A DNA stretch of 64,000 nucleotides from Acidimicrobiales bacterium (GCA_029247365.1 JAQWLJ010000033.1:62001-126000), one strand, 5' to 3'. Positions 32,952-42,058 are shown, counted from the first letter of the stretch. The notes: a model not told the origin generated them from the letters alone. Numbers and translations: made by a program.

Positions 32952-34206
32952 CGACCTCAAGAACGTCGGCGGCGGTCTCGCAGCGAACTATGTGGCGATG
33001 GCGGTGGCCGGTGCCTCTGGCCTGATACTCAACATCGTCGTTGCGTCGGCCGAGGGCGCCGACGGGCTCGGACTCTTCAGTCAGCTCTACGTTGCTTTCG
33101 TTATTGCGGCTCAACCGGCCACGGCCGGTCTGCACTACGCGACGCTGCGTTGGGTGGCGATCTCGAAACCAGAAGCGAGCCACGCCATCACCGGCCAAGC
33201 TCTCCGGGCAGTGATCCCGATCGCAAGTGCGGTAACCATAACCTTCGCGTTCGTTGCGCCCGTGCTGGCAACTCTGGCCAACAGTGACGGCCTTGAGACC
33301 GCTCTTCGCCTAGCCGCCGCCGGTCTGGTTTTCCACGCTGTAAACAAGGTGCTCATGGCCCACGCGAATGGGCGACAACACATGACAACATTCGCGGTCA
33401 TGCAGGCGCTGCGAGTCGTCTTTCTCGTCGCTGCTGTCGCCGCGATCCTCCTCTTTGCCGAGGACCCCGCCCGGCTTGGACTTGCGTTCCCGCTCGCCGA
33501 GGGTGCGCTGACCCTCGTACTTGGAGCGACCACCGTCCGGGCACGGGGGGTGGACCAAACGCGAAACGGGGTTCCAGCAATCAAGACGCTGCTTGCGTTC
33601 GGGCTACGAAGTTTAGGAGGCGGGCTGGTGCAGGAACTCAACGCCCGTGTCGACGTCGTCGTCTTGTCGGTACTTGTGTCAGACACGGAAGTGGGGATCT
33701 ACACCCTCGCAGCCACTGCGATCGAAGGCGCCTTCCAGTTGCTGATCGTGTTGCGCAACAACATTAACCCCGCGCTCGCAAATGCTCTGAGCACCGGTGA
33801 CCTACCCACCGTTGAAGAACTCGCCCATCGGTACCGGCGCCGCATCCTCGTCGTCACCATTGCGCTGTGGTTGGCCGTGGCCCTCGCGTTCCGACCCCTC
33901 GTCGGTGCCGTCGGTCTGAGCAGCGACTTTGAAGCGGCATGGGGGCCGCTCCTCATCCTCGCTACCGGCCTCGGTGCGGTGTCGTTGCTCCTCCCATTCG
34001 ATCAGATTTTCCTGCTCGGCGGGCACCCGACCCTGCAGACGATGGTGGTCTTCGGTGTCGTCGTCGCCAACATCGGCCTAAACGTGATCCTGGTCCCGTG
34101 GATCGGCGTCGAGGGCGCAGCCCTCAGCACAGCAGCCGCATTCCTGCTGACGGGCGCTGCGATCTGGGTGTTTGCGCGCCGCACCTTTGGTATCCGTCTT
34201 CTCTAA
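32935..34206 (+). CDS. wzx: Wzx-like polysaccharide flippase (MOP superfamily)
   Basis: A 423-residue polytopic protein with about 12 transmembrane segments and few charged residues in the membrane, the usual size for Wzx. It starts LKNVGGGLAANYVAMAVAGASGLILNIVV, the first helix pair of MOP flippases, and contains the LGGGLVQELNARVDVVVLSVLVSD segment around residue 225 that matches the repeat-half start of the fold (GxxxxxxxLxxRxDxxxLS). It probably flips undecaprenyl-linked repeat units. The start overlaps the GT2 stop region. A separate ABC exporter is encoded 6 kb downstream, so the locus holds two export routes. Confidence 0.85.
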   Translation: MSQEPNDLKNVGGGLAANYVAMAVAGASGLILNIVVASAEGADGLGLFSQLYVAFVIAAQPATAGLHYATLRWVAISKPEASHAITGQALRAVIPIASAVTITFAFVAPVLATLANSDGLETALRLAAAGLVFHAVNKVLMAHANGRQHMTTFAVMQALRVVFLVAAVAAILLFAEDPARLGLAFPLAEGALTLVLGATTVRARGVDQTRNGVPAIKTLLAFGLRSLGGGLVQELNARVDVVVLSVLVSDTEVGIYTLAATAIEGAFQLLIVLRNNINPALANALSTGDLPTVEELAHRYRRRILVVTIALWLAVALAFRPLVGAVGLSSDFEAAWGPLLILATGLGAVSLLLPFDQIFLLGGHPTLQTMVVFGVVVANIGLNVILVPWIGVEGAALSTAAAFLLTGAAIWVFARRTFGIRLL

Positions 34207-34278
34207 GCTGCAGTCCGACGAAGAACGCCATCTGGTCCGTACGATGAGGCCTTGATCATCTCAAGAACAGCAATGTGA

Positions 34279-35052
34279 ATGTCCGACGAACCCCGACACG
34301 CGCACCTCGACGCCCAAGCAGACCGATTCAACGCTCAGGCTGCCACCTACAGCGATCACCACGGCAATCCCCTCGCTCAGCATTATCGCGACGAGTTCAT
34401 CCGAGCCCATGCGTTCCGCGGCGGACTCGACGGACTCGACGTTCTCGACGCCATGTGTGGCAGCGGGGAAGAGACAGGCTTCCTCATCGCCCAAGGGGCG
34501 AACGTGCAGGGTGTGGACATCTCCAGCGCGTTCGCAGAGCGCTATGCAGAGCGTTGGGGAAGGCCCTGCGCCATGGCGAGCATCACCGAGACGGGCTTTC
34601 CGGACGAGAGTTTCGATCTTGTGTACGTGTGTGGTGGGTTGCACCACATCCGCCCACTACTGCGCGAGGCAGTCGACGAGATCCACCGGGTGCTCCGTCC
34701 CGGGGGCCACTTCGTCTTCGTCGAGCCCAACCACGACAGCTGGAGTGATCGGCTACGTCGGATCTGGTACCGCGTCGACAAGCGGTTCGGCGATGACGAG
34801 GCAGCAGTCAGTGTCGACGAGGACCTTCGACCGATCTTCGGTGACCGTTTCGAGCAGGAAGTGGTGCGCGAGGGTGGCAACGTTGCGTACATCCTTCTCG
34901 CCCAGTCGTTCATCGTCCGGACCCCCGAGCGCGTGCGACGCCGCCTCGTACCCACCCTTACCTGGATTGAGCGCGCCGTGCACGGCACGCCACTCGACCC
35001 AAAGTTCTTCGTATGCGGACGGTTCCGCAAGACAGCGATCCCAGAGGCCTGA
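34279..35052 (+). CDS. class I SAM-dependent methyltransferase
   Basis: A 257-residue methyltransferase with a Rossmann-like motif I (VLDAMCGSGEETGFLI, usually DxGCGxG), GVDISSAF as motif II, FDLVYVCGGLHHIRP as motif IV, and HRVLRPGGHFVFVEP at the following strand. This is the Methyltransf_11 pattern. In a polysaccharide cluster it may O- or N-methylate a sugar or cap a glycan chain, but small-molecule targets are possible. The start lies 72 bases after the flippase gene, without an obvious ribosome binding site. The amidotransferase fusion gene begins 1 base after its stop, so both are co-expressed. Confidence 0.85.
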   Translation: MSDEPRHAHLDAQADRFNAQAATYSDHHGNPLAQHYRDEFIRAHAFRGGLDGLDVLDAMCGSGEETGFLIAQGANVQGVDISSAFAERYAERWGRPCAMASITETGFPDESFDLVYVCGGLHHIRPLLREAVDEIHRVLRPGGHFVFVEPNHDSWSDRLRRIWYRVDKRFGDDEAAVSVDEDLRPIFGDRFEQEVVREGGNVAYILLAQSFIVRTPERVRRRLVPTLTWIERAVHGTPLDPKFFVCGRFRKTAIPEA

Positions 35053-35053
35053 G

Positions 35054-36985
35054 ATGTGCGGAATCGTCGGAACGGTCGCTGGTGCAGTACCCGATGGACA
35101 CAATCTCGGTCCGCAGCTCCGTGCGCTTCTCCAGCTGTCTGAGACTCGCGGCAGCGAGGCAGCTGGCCTCGCCGTCCTCACCTCATCGGCGATGCAGGTC
35201 GTCAAGTCGGCGCAGAGCGCTTCGTCGTTTACCCGCTCCGAGCCGTTCCGCTCCGCTCTCGCCGTGCCCCCTTCGGATCGGTTCCGAGCCGCGATCGGCC
35301 ACACGCGGCTCGTCACCAACGGTTCCGCGATCTATGCCGACAACAACCAGCCGGTCGAGCAGCCCGGTTATGCCATGGTTCATAACGGCATCATCACCAA
35401 TCCCGAGGTCTTGTGGGACAAAGCCGGAACCGCGGAGGACGAACGGGCCGAAGTAGATAGCGCCGCCCTGCTTGCGTTCATCGCCGCGTCGGTAACCAAG
35501 CCCGGTGCGACGCTTGAGGACGGCGTTGCAGCCGCCTTCGCAAACTTGAACGGCGCTGCGTCCATTGCGCTGGCATGCGCCGAGGCCGAGCAGCTCGTTC
35601 TCGCAACCAATGTTGGTTCGCTCTACATCGGAGTCGATGCCGATGGCCGCTTGGTTGTCTTCGGGTCCGAACGACACATCGTTGCCGAGTTCGCAAAGGA
35701 CAGGCGGGCAGCGGCGCTTCCGCCAATCACGGAAGTCTTCCACCTGGCGGCGGGAGAGGCGATGTCGGTCGACATGACGACTGCCGAGATTCGTCCATTT
35801 GCGCTGCCGCCATACCAGTCGCGAGCCGATGGCCATCCGTCTTCGGCGCCGAGGGTTGCGCAAGCCGCCGGTGACGACGGAACAGAGCCCTCTTGGCGGC
35901 GCCCGTTGCGACGCTGCAGCCGTTGCATTCTCCCCGAGACCTTCCCGTTCATCACCTTCGACCACAACGGGGTCTGTCGAGAGTGCACCCACTACGAGCC
36001 CGTCTCCGTGGAGGGTGACGAGGCGCTCGAACGTGCACTCGCGCCGTACCGCTCGACCGACGGCTCTCCGGACTGCATCCTCGCCTTTTCGGGTGGGCGG
36101 GACTCCGCATACGGCATGCATCGCCTCGTCAAGGACTTTGGGATGACCCCTCTTGCGCTCACGTACGACTGGGGCATGGTGACCGACCTGGCCCGCCGGA
36201 ACCAGGCCCGGATGTGCGGCGCGCTTGGAGTTGAGCACATCTTGATCTCAGCGAACCTGGCGGCCAAGCGGCGAAACATCGCCCTGAACCTCAAGGCCTG
36301 GCTCCGTAAACCTGATCTCGGTCTCGTGCCGCTATTGATGGCCGGCGACAAACACTTCTTCATCCACAGTCAACAACTCGCGAAACGGGTTGGCGTGAAG
36401 TTGGTTGTCTTCTGCACAAATCCGCTGGAGATGACGTACTTTAAGACCGGCTTCGCCGGAGTTCGCGATCAGCGGTACTACACCGGTGGACTGGGCAACA
36501 AGTTGCGGCTCGCGGCGCACTACGGCAAGGGGTTCGCAAAGAACCCCGGATACCTGAACCGGTCGCTACTCGACACCGCCGGGGCTTTCCGCGCCTCGTA
36601 TTTCACGCGGCACGACTACGTGCAGCTCTTCGAGCATCTCGATTGGCAAGAGGACAAGATCAACGAGCTCTTGCTCGAACGGTACGCATGGGAGACCGAC
36701 CCGAGCACCCCCACGACGTGGCGAATTGGTGATGGTACTGCACCTTTCTACAACTGGGTGTACTACGAGGCCGTCGGATTCACCGAGAACGACACGTTCC
36801 GCTCGAATCAAATCCGTGAGGGCGAGATCACACGGGAACGAGCGCTTGAGCTCGTCGCCGCCGAGAACTCGTCCCGATGGGACCGCATCCAGGAGTACCT
36901 GGACCTATTGGAGGTCCCAATTGCCGACGCTCGGGATGGTGTCGCCCGACTAGTTGCATCGCTCGAGAACAGCCAGCTGCCGTGA
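35054..36985 (+). CDS. class II glutamine amidotransferase fused to WbpG-type N-acetyl-sugar amidotransferase
   Basis: A 643-residue two-part enzyme. Residues 1-240 are an Ntn-type glutaminase like that of GlmS/PurF: it starts MCGIVG with catalytic Cys2 and has RGSEAAGLAV, GHTRLVTNG (Arg85) and HNGIITN. Residues 285-643 match the WbpG/N-acetyl-sugar amidotransferase family: a four-Cys zinc site (Cys288, 291, 308, 311) followed by the PP-loop FSGGRDSAYG (about 345-354). Known WbpG proteins use ammonia from separate HisH/HisF-like subunits to turn an N-acetyl group into an acetamidino group. Here a glutaminase in the same chain would replace them, like AsnB. The ATG is at 35054; the 215 track residues before it are a shadow of the methyltransferase gene. 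Confidence 0.85.
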   Translation: MCGIVGTVAGAVPDGHNLGPQLRALLQLSETRGSEAAGLAVLTSSAMQVVKSAQSASSFTRSEPFRSALAVPPSDRFRAAIGHTRLVTNGSAIYADNNQPVEQPGYAMVHNGIITNPEVLWDKAGTAEDERAEVDSAALLAFIAASVTKPGATLEDGVAAAFANLNGAASIALACAEAEQLVLATNVGSLYIGVDADGRLVVFGSERHIVAEFAKDRRAAALPPITEVFHLAAGEAMSVDMTTAEIRPFALPPYQSRADGHPSSAPRVAQAAGDDGTEPSWRRPLRRCSRCILPETFPFITFDHNGVCRECTHYEPVSVEGDEALERALAPYRSTDGSPDCILAFSGGRDSAYGMHRLVKDFGMTPLALTYDWGMVTDLARRNQARMCGALGVEHILISANLAAKRRNIALNLKAWLRKPDLGLVPLLMAGDKHFFIHSQQLAKRVGVKLVVFCTNPLEMTYFKTGFAGVRDQRYYTGGLGNKLRLAAHYGKGFAKNPGYLNRSLLDTAGAFRASYFTRHDYVQLFEHLDWQEDKINELLLERYAWETDPSTPTTWRIGDGTAPFYNWVYYEAVGFTENDTFRSNQIREGEITRERALELVAAENSSRWDRIQEYLDLLEVPIADARDGVARLVASLENSQLP

Positions 36986-37677
36986 GAGCGCCAACTGGCG
37001 CCCGCACCCCCATCCGCCGGATTGGGGCGACTGCGCTAATTACGCTGTGGGGGTTGATCATCGCGTTCGCAGTCCATTCCTCACCGGAAGCTGGGGCGAG
37101 GTTAGGCAGCGCCGTTGACCAGATTGAGACCGTCGGTATCGGTAAGTACCTGCTGATTTCGATCCTCGTGCTGTGTGCTTCGGTATTCCCGTCGCTCGTT
37201 CGGCGACGAGGTCAGGCAGCGATAGCACCCCTCGCCATTGCCGCTCTAGCGGCCGCCAGTTTTCTGGGCGTGTCTCGGTCGGGCTACGACAACAGCCGGG
37301 TGGCCTACCCGACATCGACTCAAGGACCTTCGCCCCTCATCGAACTCGCTACCAGTAGCCCGAACGGCACTATCGCTACCCAGTGGGCCACGTTCATTGC
37401 GGCAGAGGAAATCATCGGCGGAGACGAAGTCGTCATGCCAGCCGGAACTGCCGACGTCGCAGGAGCTTTCGAGATTTACTTCACCGCCATGTCCGGCGCC
37501 TCCGTAGTAGAGCAGACGTACGAATTCAACATCAGTCCAAGCAACCCTGCGGTCTCGGGCACGCCAGTGCTTGATCAAGACATCAACGCCGATTGGCGGC
37601 TGACGATCCTCGGCGAAACAGAACGCTACGTCGTGTTCGAAGCACCCGGCAGGATCTTCCTGGTGGCCACACCATGA
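36982..37677 (+). CDS. membrane protein of unknown function
   Basis: A 231-residue protein starting at a GTG that overlaps the amidotransferase stop (GTGA). Three hydrophobic segments lie near residues 12-32 (GATALITLWGLIIAFAVH), 55-75 and 78-96. A soluble region of about 130 residues follows, with no family motif I recognise; it contains Ala/Ser/Thr-rich and short beta-type stretches. The next gene overlaps by 4 bases and is also a membrane protein, so the two may form a complex. Role in export, polymerisation or modification of the polysaccharide is suggested by place only. I do not recognise the family. Confidence 0.7.
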   Translation: MRAPTGARTPIRRIGATALITLWGLIIAFAVHSSPEAGARLGSAVDQIETVGIGKYLLISILVLCASVFPSLVRRRGQAAIAPLAIAALAAASFLGVSRSGYDNSRVAYPTSTQGPSPLIELATSSPNGTIATQWATFIAAEEIIGGDEVVMPAGTADVAGAFEIYFTAMSGASVVEQTYEFNISPSNPAVSGTPVLDQDINADWRLTILGETERYVVFEAPGRIFLVATP

Positions 37678-39095
37678 TTCCCGAACTCGTGCTCGTAACC
37701 GCCTGGTCTGTCACCGGCTGGAGCGCCGTATCTTTGGCCGGACTCAACCGTGATCACCGGGTTATCGCAATCCTTATTGCGCCTCTCATAGGCCTAGCCA
37801 TCACAACCGTCACTGGCGGACTCACCTTGGCGATCGGCGTTGACGGCCAAGTCGAAGTTATTGCCGCAGTAGTAATAGCAGTCTCTGTCGCAGCCGCCTT
37901 TCGCACTCCGCCTGGACGTAGAATTGACTGCACCCTGGGCGTGGCTGCGTCGATGGGCATAGCCGGGACAGTCGCGGCCGCAGTCCGCCTCATTGCATCG
38001 CCAATTCTCACGTTTGACTCATACAAGTTCATAAAACTCGGCCGAACGTTAGAGTCCAACGATCTCCCGATTTCCAGTGCTTCGTTGGCGGATTACCCCA
38101 TTGTGGGTCTCGAGATCCAAGCATTCGGACGAGCACTTGGTGCCGAGTTCGTAATCGCTGCACCAGCCACCGCTGGGCTGCTGGGAATAGTGGGCGCTGG
38201 AAGCTTTATCGTTCAAGCGGTTAACGGCCGTGTTCAGCTGAGTGCAACCAGCATCGCAGCTACTCTCGTCTCAGGGACTGTCCTGGCCCTGAGCTCGTAC
38301 ATGCTCCGTCTTCAGTTCAGCCTGCTGAACTCTCACTTGGTTGTGGCGGGACTCCTGTCGGTGGGGGCAGCAGCCGCTCTGGCAACGGCAAACACCGAAT
38401 CCCATCGTCATATGGTGCCTGTCTCAGCAATGGCACTCTCAGCGCTGGCAATGACGCGTGCCGAAGGCCCTCTCGTCGTAGCTCTCGTAATGATCGCCCT
38501 CGTCGCTGACCAAGAGCTCCCGCGTCGCACTTGGCGGCAACTCGGCACGATGGGGGTGCTACCAGCTGCCGTCTGGTACTGGCGCCTTGCGACGGCTGGC
38601 GCCAGCGGCGACATCTTGTCGCCAACCCGATCGGCGTTCATGATCGGGGTCCTTGCGGCGCCCGTTGCCGTGCTGGCGATTCCCCAACTCGACTTCATCC
38701 GGAGATGGCTCGTACCGATCGCATTTGGCGCTCTCACGTGCGCCATCTCCGGCCTCGCTGTTGCAGAACCTGAAGGCTTTGGAACAAGCGCTGCCACAAC
38801 CGCTGGAAACCTGCTGACAACGGGAAGCTGGGGGGCGGTCTGGTGGCTGCTGGTTCCGGCAATAGCGATGGGGATTATGACCGGGCCGACTCTGGAACGT
38901 GAAGACTCCTGGTTACTTATTCTGCTCGGATTTGGTGGACTAGTGATGATCCTTGGTGGTATCCGAGATTTCCCATTCCGAGCGGGATTCGGCGACTCCG
39001 GAAATCGAATGATGATCCACATCGTTCCGCTCGCGTTTCTATTCGTGATCGTCAAGACGCTCGTAGCTTCGCGGCGCCGCAGCATCCCAATCTGA
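37674..39095 (+). CDS. polytopic membrane protein, candidate GT-C transferase or Wzy-like polymerase
   Basis: A 473-residue protein with roughly 11-13 transmembrane segments. A longer hydrophilic loop around residues 115-150 includes FDSYKFIKLGRTLESNDLP, and RAEGPLVVALVMIAL, WRLATAGASGD and a late RDFPFRAGFGDSGNRM loop are also visible. Wzy polymerases and GT-C transferases both show long loops between many helices, but conserved sequence motifs are lacking in both families. The locus has a Wzx flippase and no other Wzy candidate, which makes polymerase the leading idea. The ATG overlaps the preceding gene (ATGA). Function is unproven. Confidence 0.6.
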   Translation: MIPELVLVTAWSVTGWSAVSLAGLNRDHRVIAILIAPLIGLAITTVTGGLTLAIGVDGQVEVIAAVVIAVSVAAAFRTPPGRRIDCTLGVAASMGIAGTVAAAVRLIASPILTFDSYKFIKLGRTLESNDLPISSASLADYPIVGLEIQAFGRALGAEFVIAAPATAGLLGIVGAGSFIVQAVNGRVQLSATSIAATLVSGTVLALSSYMLRLQFSLLNSHLVVAGLLSVGAAAALATANTESHRHMVPVSAMALSALAMTRAEGPLVVALVMIALVADQELPRRTWRQLGTMGVLPAAVWYWRLATAGASGDILSPTRSAFMIGVLAAPVAVLAIPQLDFIRRWLVPIAFGALTCAISGLAVAEPEGFGTSAATTAGNLLTTGSWGAVWWLLVPAIAMGIMTGPTLEREDSWLLILLGFGGLVMILGGIRDFPFRAGFGDSGNRMMIHIVPLAFLFVIVKTLVASRRRSIPI

Positions 39096-39103
39096 GCGCA
39101 CAA

Positions 39104-40435
39104 TCATGCACTGACGAGGGCCTCAACCTCCTTGACGATACAGCTGACCGCAAGTTCCCTTTTCAGATGCGCCGCCCACGCCCGCGTTGCGGCGACATCG
39201 TCAGCGCGCCAACTGCCGGCGAGTTCCGCTGCCCTGAGAAAGCCCTCAGCGACCGAGGCCGAATCAGGCTCGGCGAACACGGCCCCCGGATGTCCGTCCA
39301 ACACCTGACGGGCGCCACCGCCCTCGCCCTGGATGCAGAGCACTGGTACGCCGATCGCTGCGGCCTCGAAGACCTTGCCGCTGGTGACAAACGCTCCACC
39401 CGGCGCAGGCACGACCACAACCCGAGTCTTCGCATAGAAGCTTGCAACCGCACGCTTCTCGATCGGACCGTGATAGCGGAACCCCTCGCTCTCCGACGGC
39501 AGCTCACGTTGAAGAACAGCAGCGCTGCGACCGAAGTAGCCGAGGTGGCCAGCAAAGTCGAACGTCGCATCTCCGAGGTCGGGGCGAGCTGCCCGCCAAC
39601 CGTCGAACATCGCAGCCAACGGCCACTGAGCGTTCAAGGTCCCAATCAGGCCAAATGAGATCGCACCCTCAGCGCACGCGTTGGATGGAATCGAGTTTCT
39701 GTCGAAGCCATTGCTGGCAACGTGCTGGCGCTCAGCCACCCTCGGGTATCGCTCGGCATACGCATCGGCCAGCGCCTGGTTAACGTGGAAAGCAGCGGCC
39801 GCTTCCTCAATGATCTCCGCCTCCAGTCGACGAGTCGGCATGCTGAGTACCTCGTCACCCGAGAACACGTCAATCGTCCATGGATCTCGATAGTCCAGCG
39901 AAAACGAAACGCCGAGATCGGCGCTGAGTCGGCGCGCCGCCTCGAACGCGGCATACGGATTTCCAGTGGCAAGAACATGATCCACAGGTGTACGCCGGTG
40001 GAGTTCCTGCCCCTCCGCAACAACGGGCTCAATCCAGCGGAGGTACCTCTCGTCTACGCCGGCCAATCGACCACCACCCGGAAGTCGACTGCGCATTCGA
40101 TCGACCCGCCGAGCCAGTCGACGGTCGAGGAGATTCCACAAAAGCGGGACGTTGGCGCGGATTCTCCCGATTGCGTCGATGGGAACGACGGCCGACGGCC
40201 GACGGGTCGTGAAAGGCACCCGTCGGATCTCGACACCGTCGGGCACTTCAGCGAGCAACGACAGATCGACCGACCCAACCTCTTCTTCAAGAAAGCGCTC
40301 GTCGACCGTGACGACGGCAACCTCCCACCCAGCATCAACGAACGCTCGACTAATTGCGAGGGCGCGGTGCACGCCCGAGGCCCGGGAGGGCGGATACCAG
40401 AATGCAAGGAAGAGCAGCCGCCGCGGGCGGCTCAT
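39104..40435 (-). CDS. GT4-like glycosyltransferase
   Basis: A 443-residue GT-B enzyme that begins LLFLAFWYPPSRASGVHRALAISRAF, a frequent start of WbuB/WcaI-like transferases, and contains SLDYRDPWTID and, in the donor domain, SFGLIGTLNAQWPLAAMFDGW and FVTSGKVFEAAAIGVPVLCI. The latter has the E-x7-E-type site reduced to KVFEAAAIG. The ATG at 40435 overlaps the Wzt stop (ATGA), so the 40 residues added by the track are not coding. It is the last gene of a wzm-wzt-GT operon, so the transferase probably builds the glycan that the ABC exporter moves. Confidence 0.85.
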   Translation of the reverse strand: MSRPRRLLFLAFWYPPSRASGVHRALAISRAFVDAGWEVAVVTVDERFLEEEVGSVDLSLLAEVPDGVEIRRVPFTTRRPSAVVPIDAIGRIRANVPLLWNLLDRRLARRVDRMRSRLPGGGRLAGVDERYLRWIEPVVAEGQELHRRTPVDHVLATGNPYAAFEAARRLSADLGVSFSLDYRDPWTIDVFSGDEVLSMPTRRLEAEIIEEAAAAFHVNQALADAYAERYPRVAERQHVASNGFDRNSIPSNACAEGAISFGLIGTLNAQWPLAAMFDGWRAARPDLGDATFDFAGHLGYFGRSAAVLQRELPSESEGFRYHGPIEKRAVASFYAKTRVVVVPAPGGAFVTSGKVFEAAAIGVPVLCIQGEGGGARQVLDGHPGAVFAEPDSASVAEGFLRAAELAGSWRADDVAATRAWAAHLKRELAVSCIVKEVEALVSA

Positions 40436-41187
40436 CGATCGGCGATCGTTCGGTCGAGTTGAGCGGTTTCGGTCCCCTCGGCCTGGAACTTCAGATACGC
40501 CTCGGAGACTTCGTCGATATCGCCCTGCATCCGCACATGGCCTTGATGAAGCCACACTCCCTCAGTCGCCATCTCTGAGACAAGCGCGGTCGAGTGGGAG
40601 ACGACGATGATCGTTCGCGCTGCGCTGCACATCTCTTGCACCCGATTGACCGCCCGCTCCTTGAACGCAGCGTCACCAGCGCTAAGCGCTTCGTCGATCA
40701 GAAGGATGTCAGGATCGACGTGAGTCGCTACGGCGAACGCGAGACGGCCGAACATGCCCGACGAATACGTGGTGGTCGGCATCTCGATGAAGCCACCAAT
40801 ATCGGCGAAATCGATGATCGACTCGGCCTTGTCCTTGACCTCCTCAAGCGTCATTCCCGCAGCCAAGCCGCCAAGAATGACGTTCTCTCGGCCGGACAGC
40901 TTCCGATTGAAGCCAAGGCCGGGAGCGAGTAGGTGAGGCCGACCCCACAGGTCAATGCGTCCCGCCGAAGGCTTCAGTGCCCCGATGATCGTCTTCATCA
41001 GGGTCGACTTACCGGCGCCGTTACCACCCAACAGTGCGACCGCCTTGCCGGCACCCACACTGAAGTTCACGTTGTCCAGGGCCTGGATCTCGCGCTTCTT
41101 GGTTCGGCGGGACCACGGGAACGGTCGTTCATCGCGGGGTACCTCGACCACTGCGGAGTACGCAAGCGACAAGTTCTCAATCCGCAT
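40432..41187 (-). CDS. wzt: polysaccharide ABC exporter ATPase (Wzt-like)
   Basis: A 251-residue ATPase of the O-antigen/teichoic-acid export group. Walker A reads GGNGAGKST, the signature region TTYSSGMFGRLAFAVA and Walker B DILLIDEALSAGD; SSGM and DEALSAGD are diagnostic for Wzt/TagH. The usual C-terminal carbohydrate-binding extension of O9a-type Wzt is absent, so recognition of a chain terminus is unlikely. The ATG at 41187 is chosen: the track ATG at 41214 has its purine run directly against it. The permease gene stops 4 bases before it. Confidence 0.9.
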   Translation of the reverse strand: MRIENLSLAYSAVVEVPRDERPFPWSRRTKKREIQALDNVNFSVGAGKAVALLGGNGAGKSTLMKTIIGALKPSAGRIDLWGRPHLLAPGLGFNRKLSGRENVILGGLAAGMTLEEVKDKAESIIDFADIGGFIEMPTTTYSSGMFGRLAFAVATHVDPDILLIDEALSAGDAAFKERAVNRVQEMCSAARTIIVVSHSTALVSEMATEGVWLHQGHVRMQGDIDEVSEAYLKFQAEGTETAQLDRTIADR

Positions 41188-41191
41188 CGCA

Positions 41192-42058
41192 TCAGTTCCG
41201 GACTGCAAACTCATCCTCCCGTGAAGCGAACGTAATGAAACCGACCACGATCACGACGAACGCGAACAGTGTGAACCACAACAGCGAGCCCAGCATCGAC
41301 GGCCCATCCGGGTCGAGTGTTCCACCGAACGCGACCGTCCACGCCGTGTATGCGGGGTACATCGGGTTCAGCTGCGCAAACTCGGCGTTGTCGAGCACAC
41401 GGGTGTACTCCCAGATGACCGGCGACAGATACAGCCACAGCCGCAGGCCGTGGGGCAGGAGTCGGGAGATGTCTCGGAAGTAGACATTCAGCACCGCCAT
41501 GACCAACGCGATCCCGAACCCGACCAGCATGGTCAGGACCGTAAGATAGGGGATCCAGAGCATCTCGATGTGCAGGCCTCGGCCGGCGAGGACGTGCAGC
41601 GGCACATACGCCAGCAACGAGCGGAAGAATAGGTTGGCGGCGGTGATGGCCGAGGCCATCGGCAGCACCATGCGAGGAATCGACGACTGGGTGAGGATGC
41701 CTCCGGCACCGCTCTGGATCGCGCTGGCGCTGGTCGTGACGATCGTGGAGAAGAACAGCCAGGCGTAAAGGTTGCCCACGATCAGAGCGAGCCGTTCGGT
41801 GTCGTCGAAGCCACCACCGCCGATGATGCCGACGAACACGAAGTAGATCAGACCGAACAGGAACGGATTGATGACGTGCCAGACCCGGCCGAAGAACGTG
41901 TCGAAGTTCCGGGCCTTGACGTCGGCCCTGGACCAGTAGAGCGCGAACGTGCGGTAGCGCCACGCGTTAGCGAGGTAGTTCCGCATCGGCGGGAGACCCG
42001 TCCGGGTCGACCGACGGGTGTAGAGGGCGGGAGCCTCCGTCTCAGCTGAGCTTTCCAC
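41192..42058 (-). CDS. wzm: polysaccharide ABC exporter permease (Wzm-like)
   Basis: A 288-residue ABC-2 permease of the Wzm/TagG group with six transmembrane segments after an amphipathic N-terminus (LANAWRYRTFALYWSRADVKARN). Typical motifs are NPFLFGLIYFVFVGII, LPMASAITAANLFFR and the YLSPVIWEYTRVL/NPMYPAYTAWT region between helices 5 and 6. The start is GTG at 42058 with GGAGAAG just upstream. With the following Wzt-like ATPase it forms an exporter for an undecaprenyl-linked polysaccharide finished inside the cell. Confidence 0.9.
   Translation of the reverse strand: MESSAETEAPALYTRRSTRTGLPPMRNYLANAWRYRTFALYWSRADVKARNFDTFFGRVWHVINPFLFGLIYFVFVGIIGGGGFDDTERLALIVGNLYAWLFFSTIVTTSASAIQSGAGGILTQSSIPRMVLPMASAITAANLFFRSLLAYVPLHVLAGRGLHIEMLWIPYLTVLTMLVGFGIALVMAVLNVYFRDISRLLPHGLRLWLYLSPVIWEYTRVLDNAEFAQLNPMYPAYTAWTVAFGGTLDPDGPSMLGSLLWFTLFAFVVIVVGFITFASREDEFAVRN

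Noticed and set aside
34409-35053. N-terminal extension of the 858-aa ORF in front of the amidotransferase fusion
   Set aside because: It overlaps the methyltransferase gene out of frame, and class II glutaminases must start Met-Cys, which the ATG at 35054 provides.
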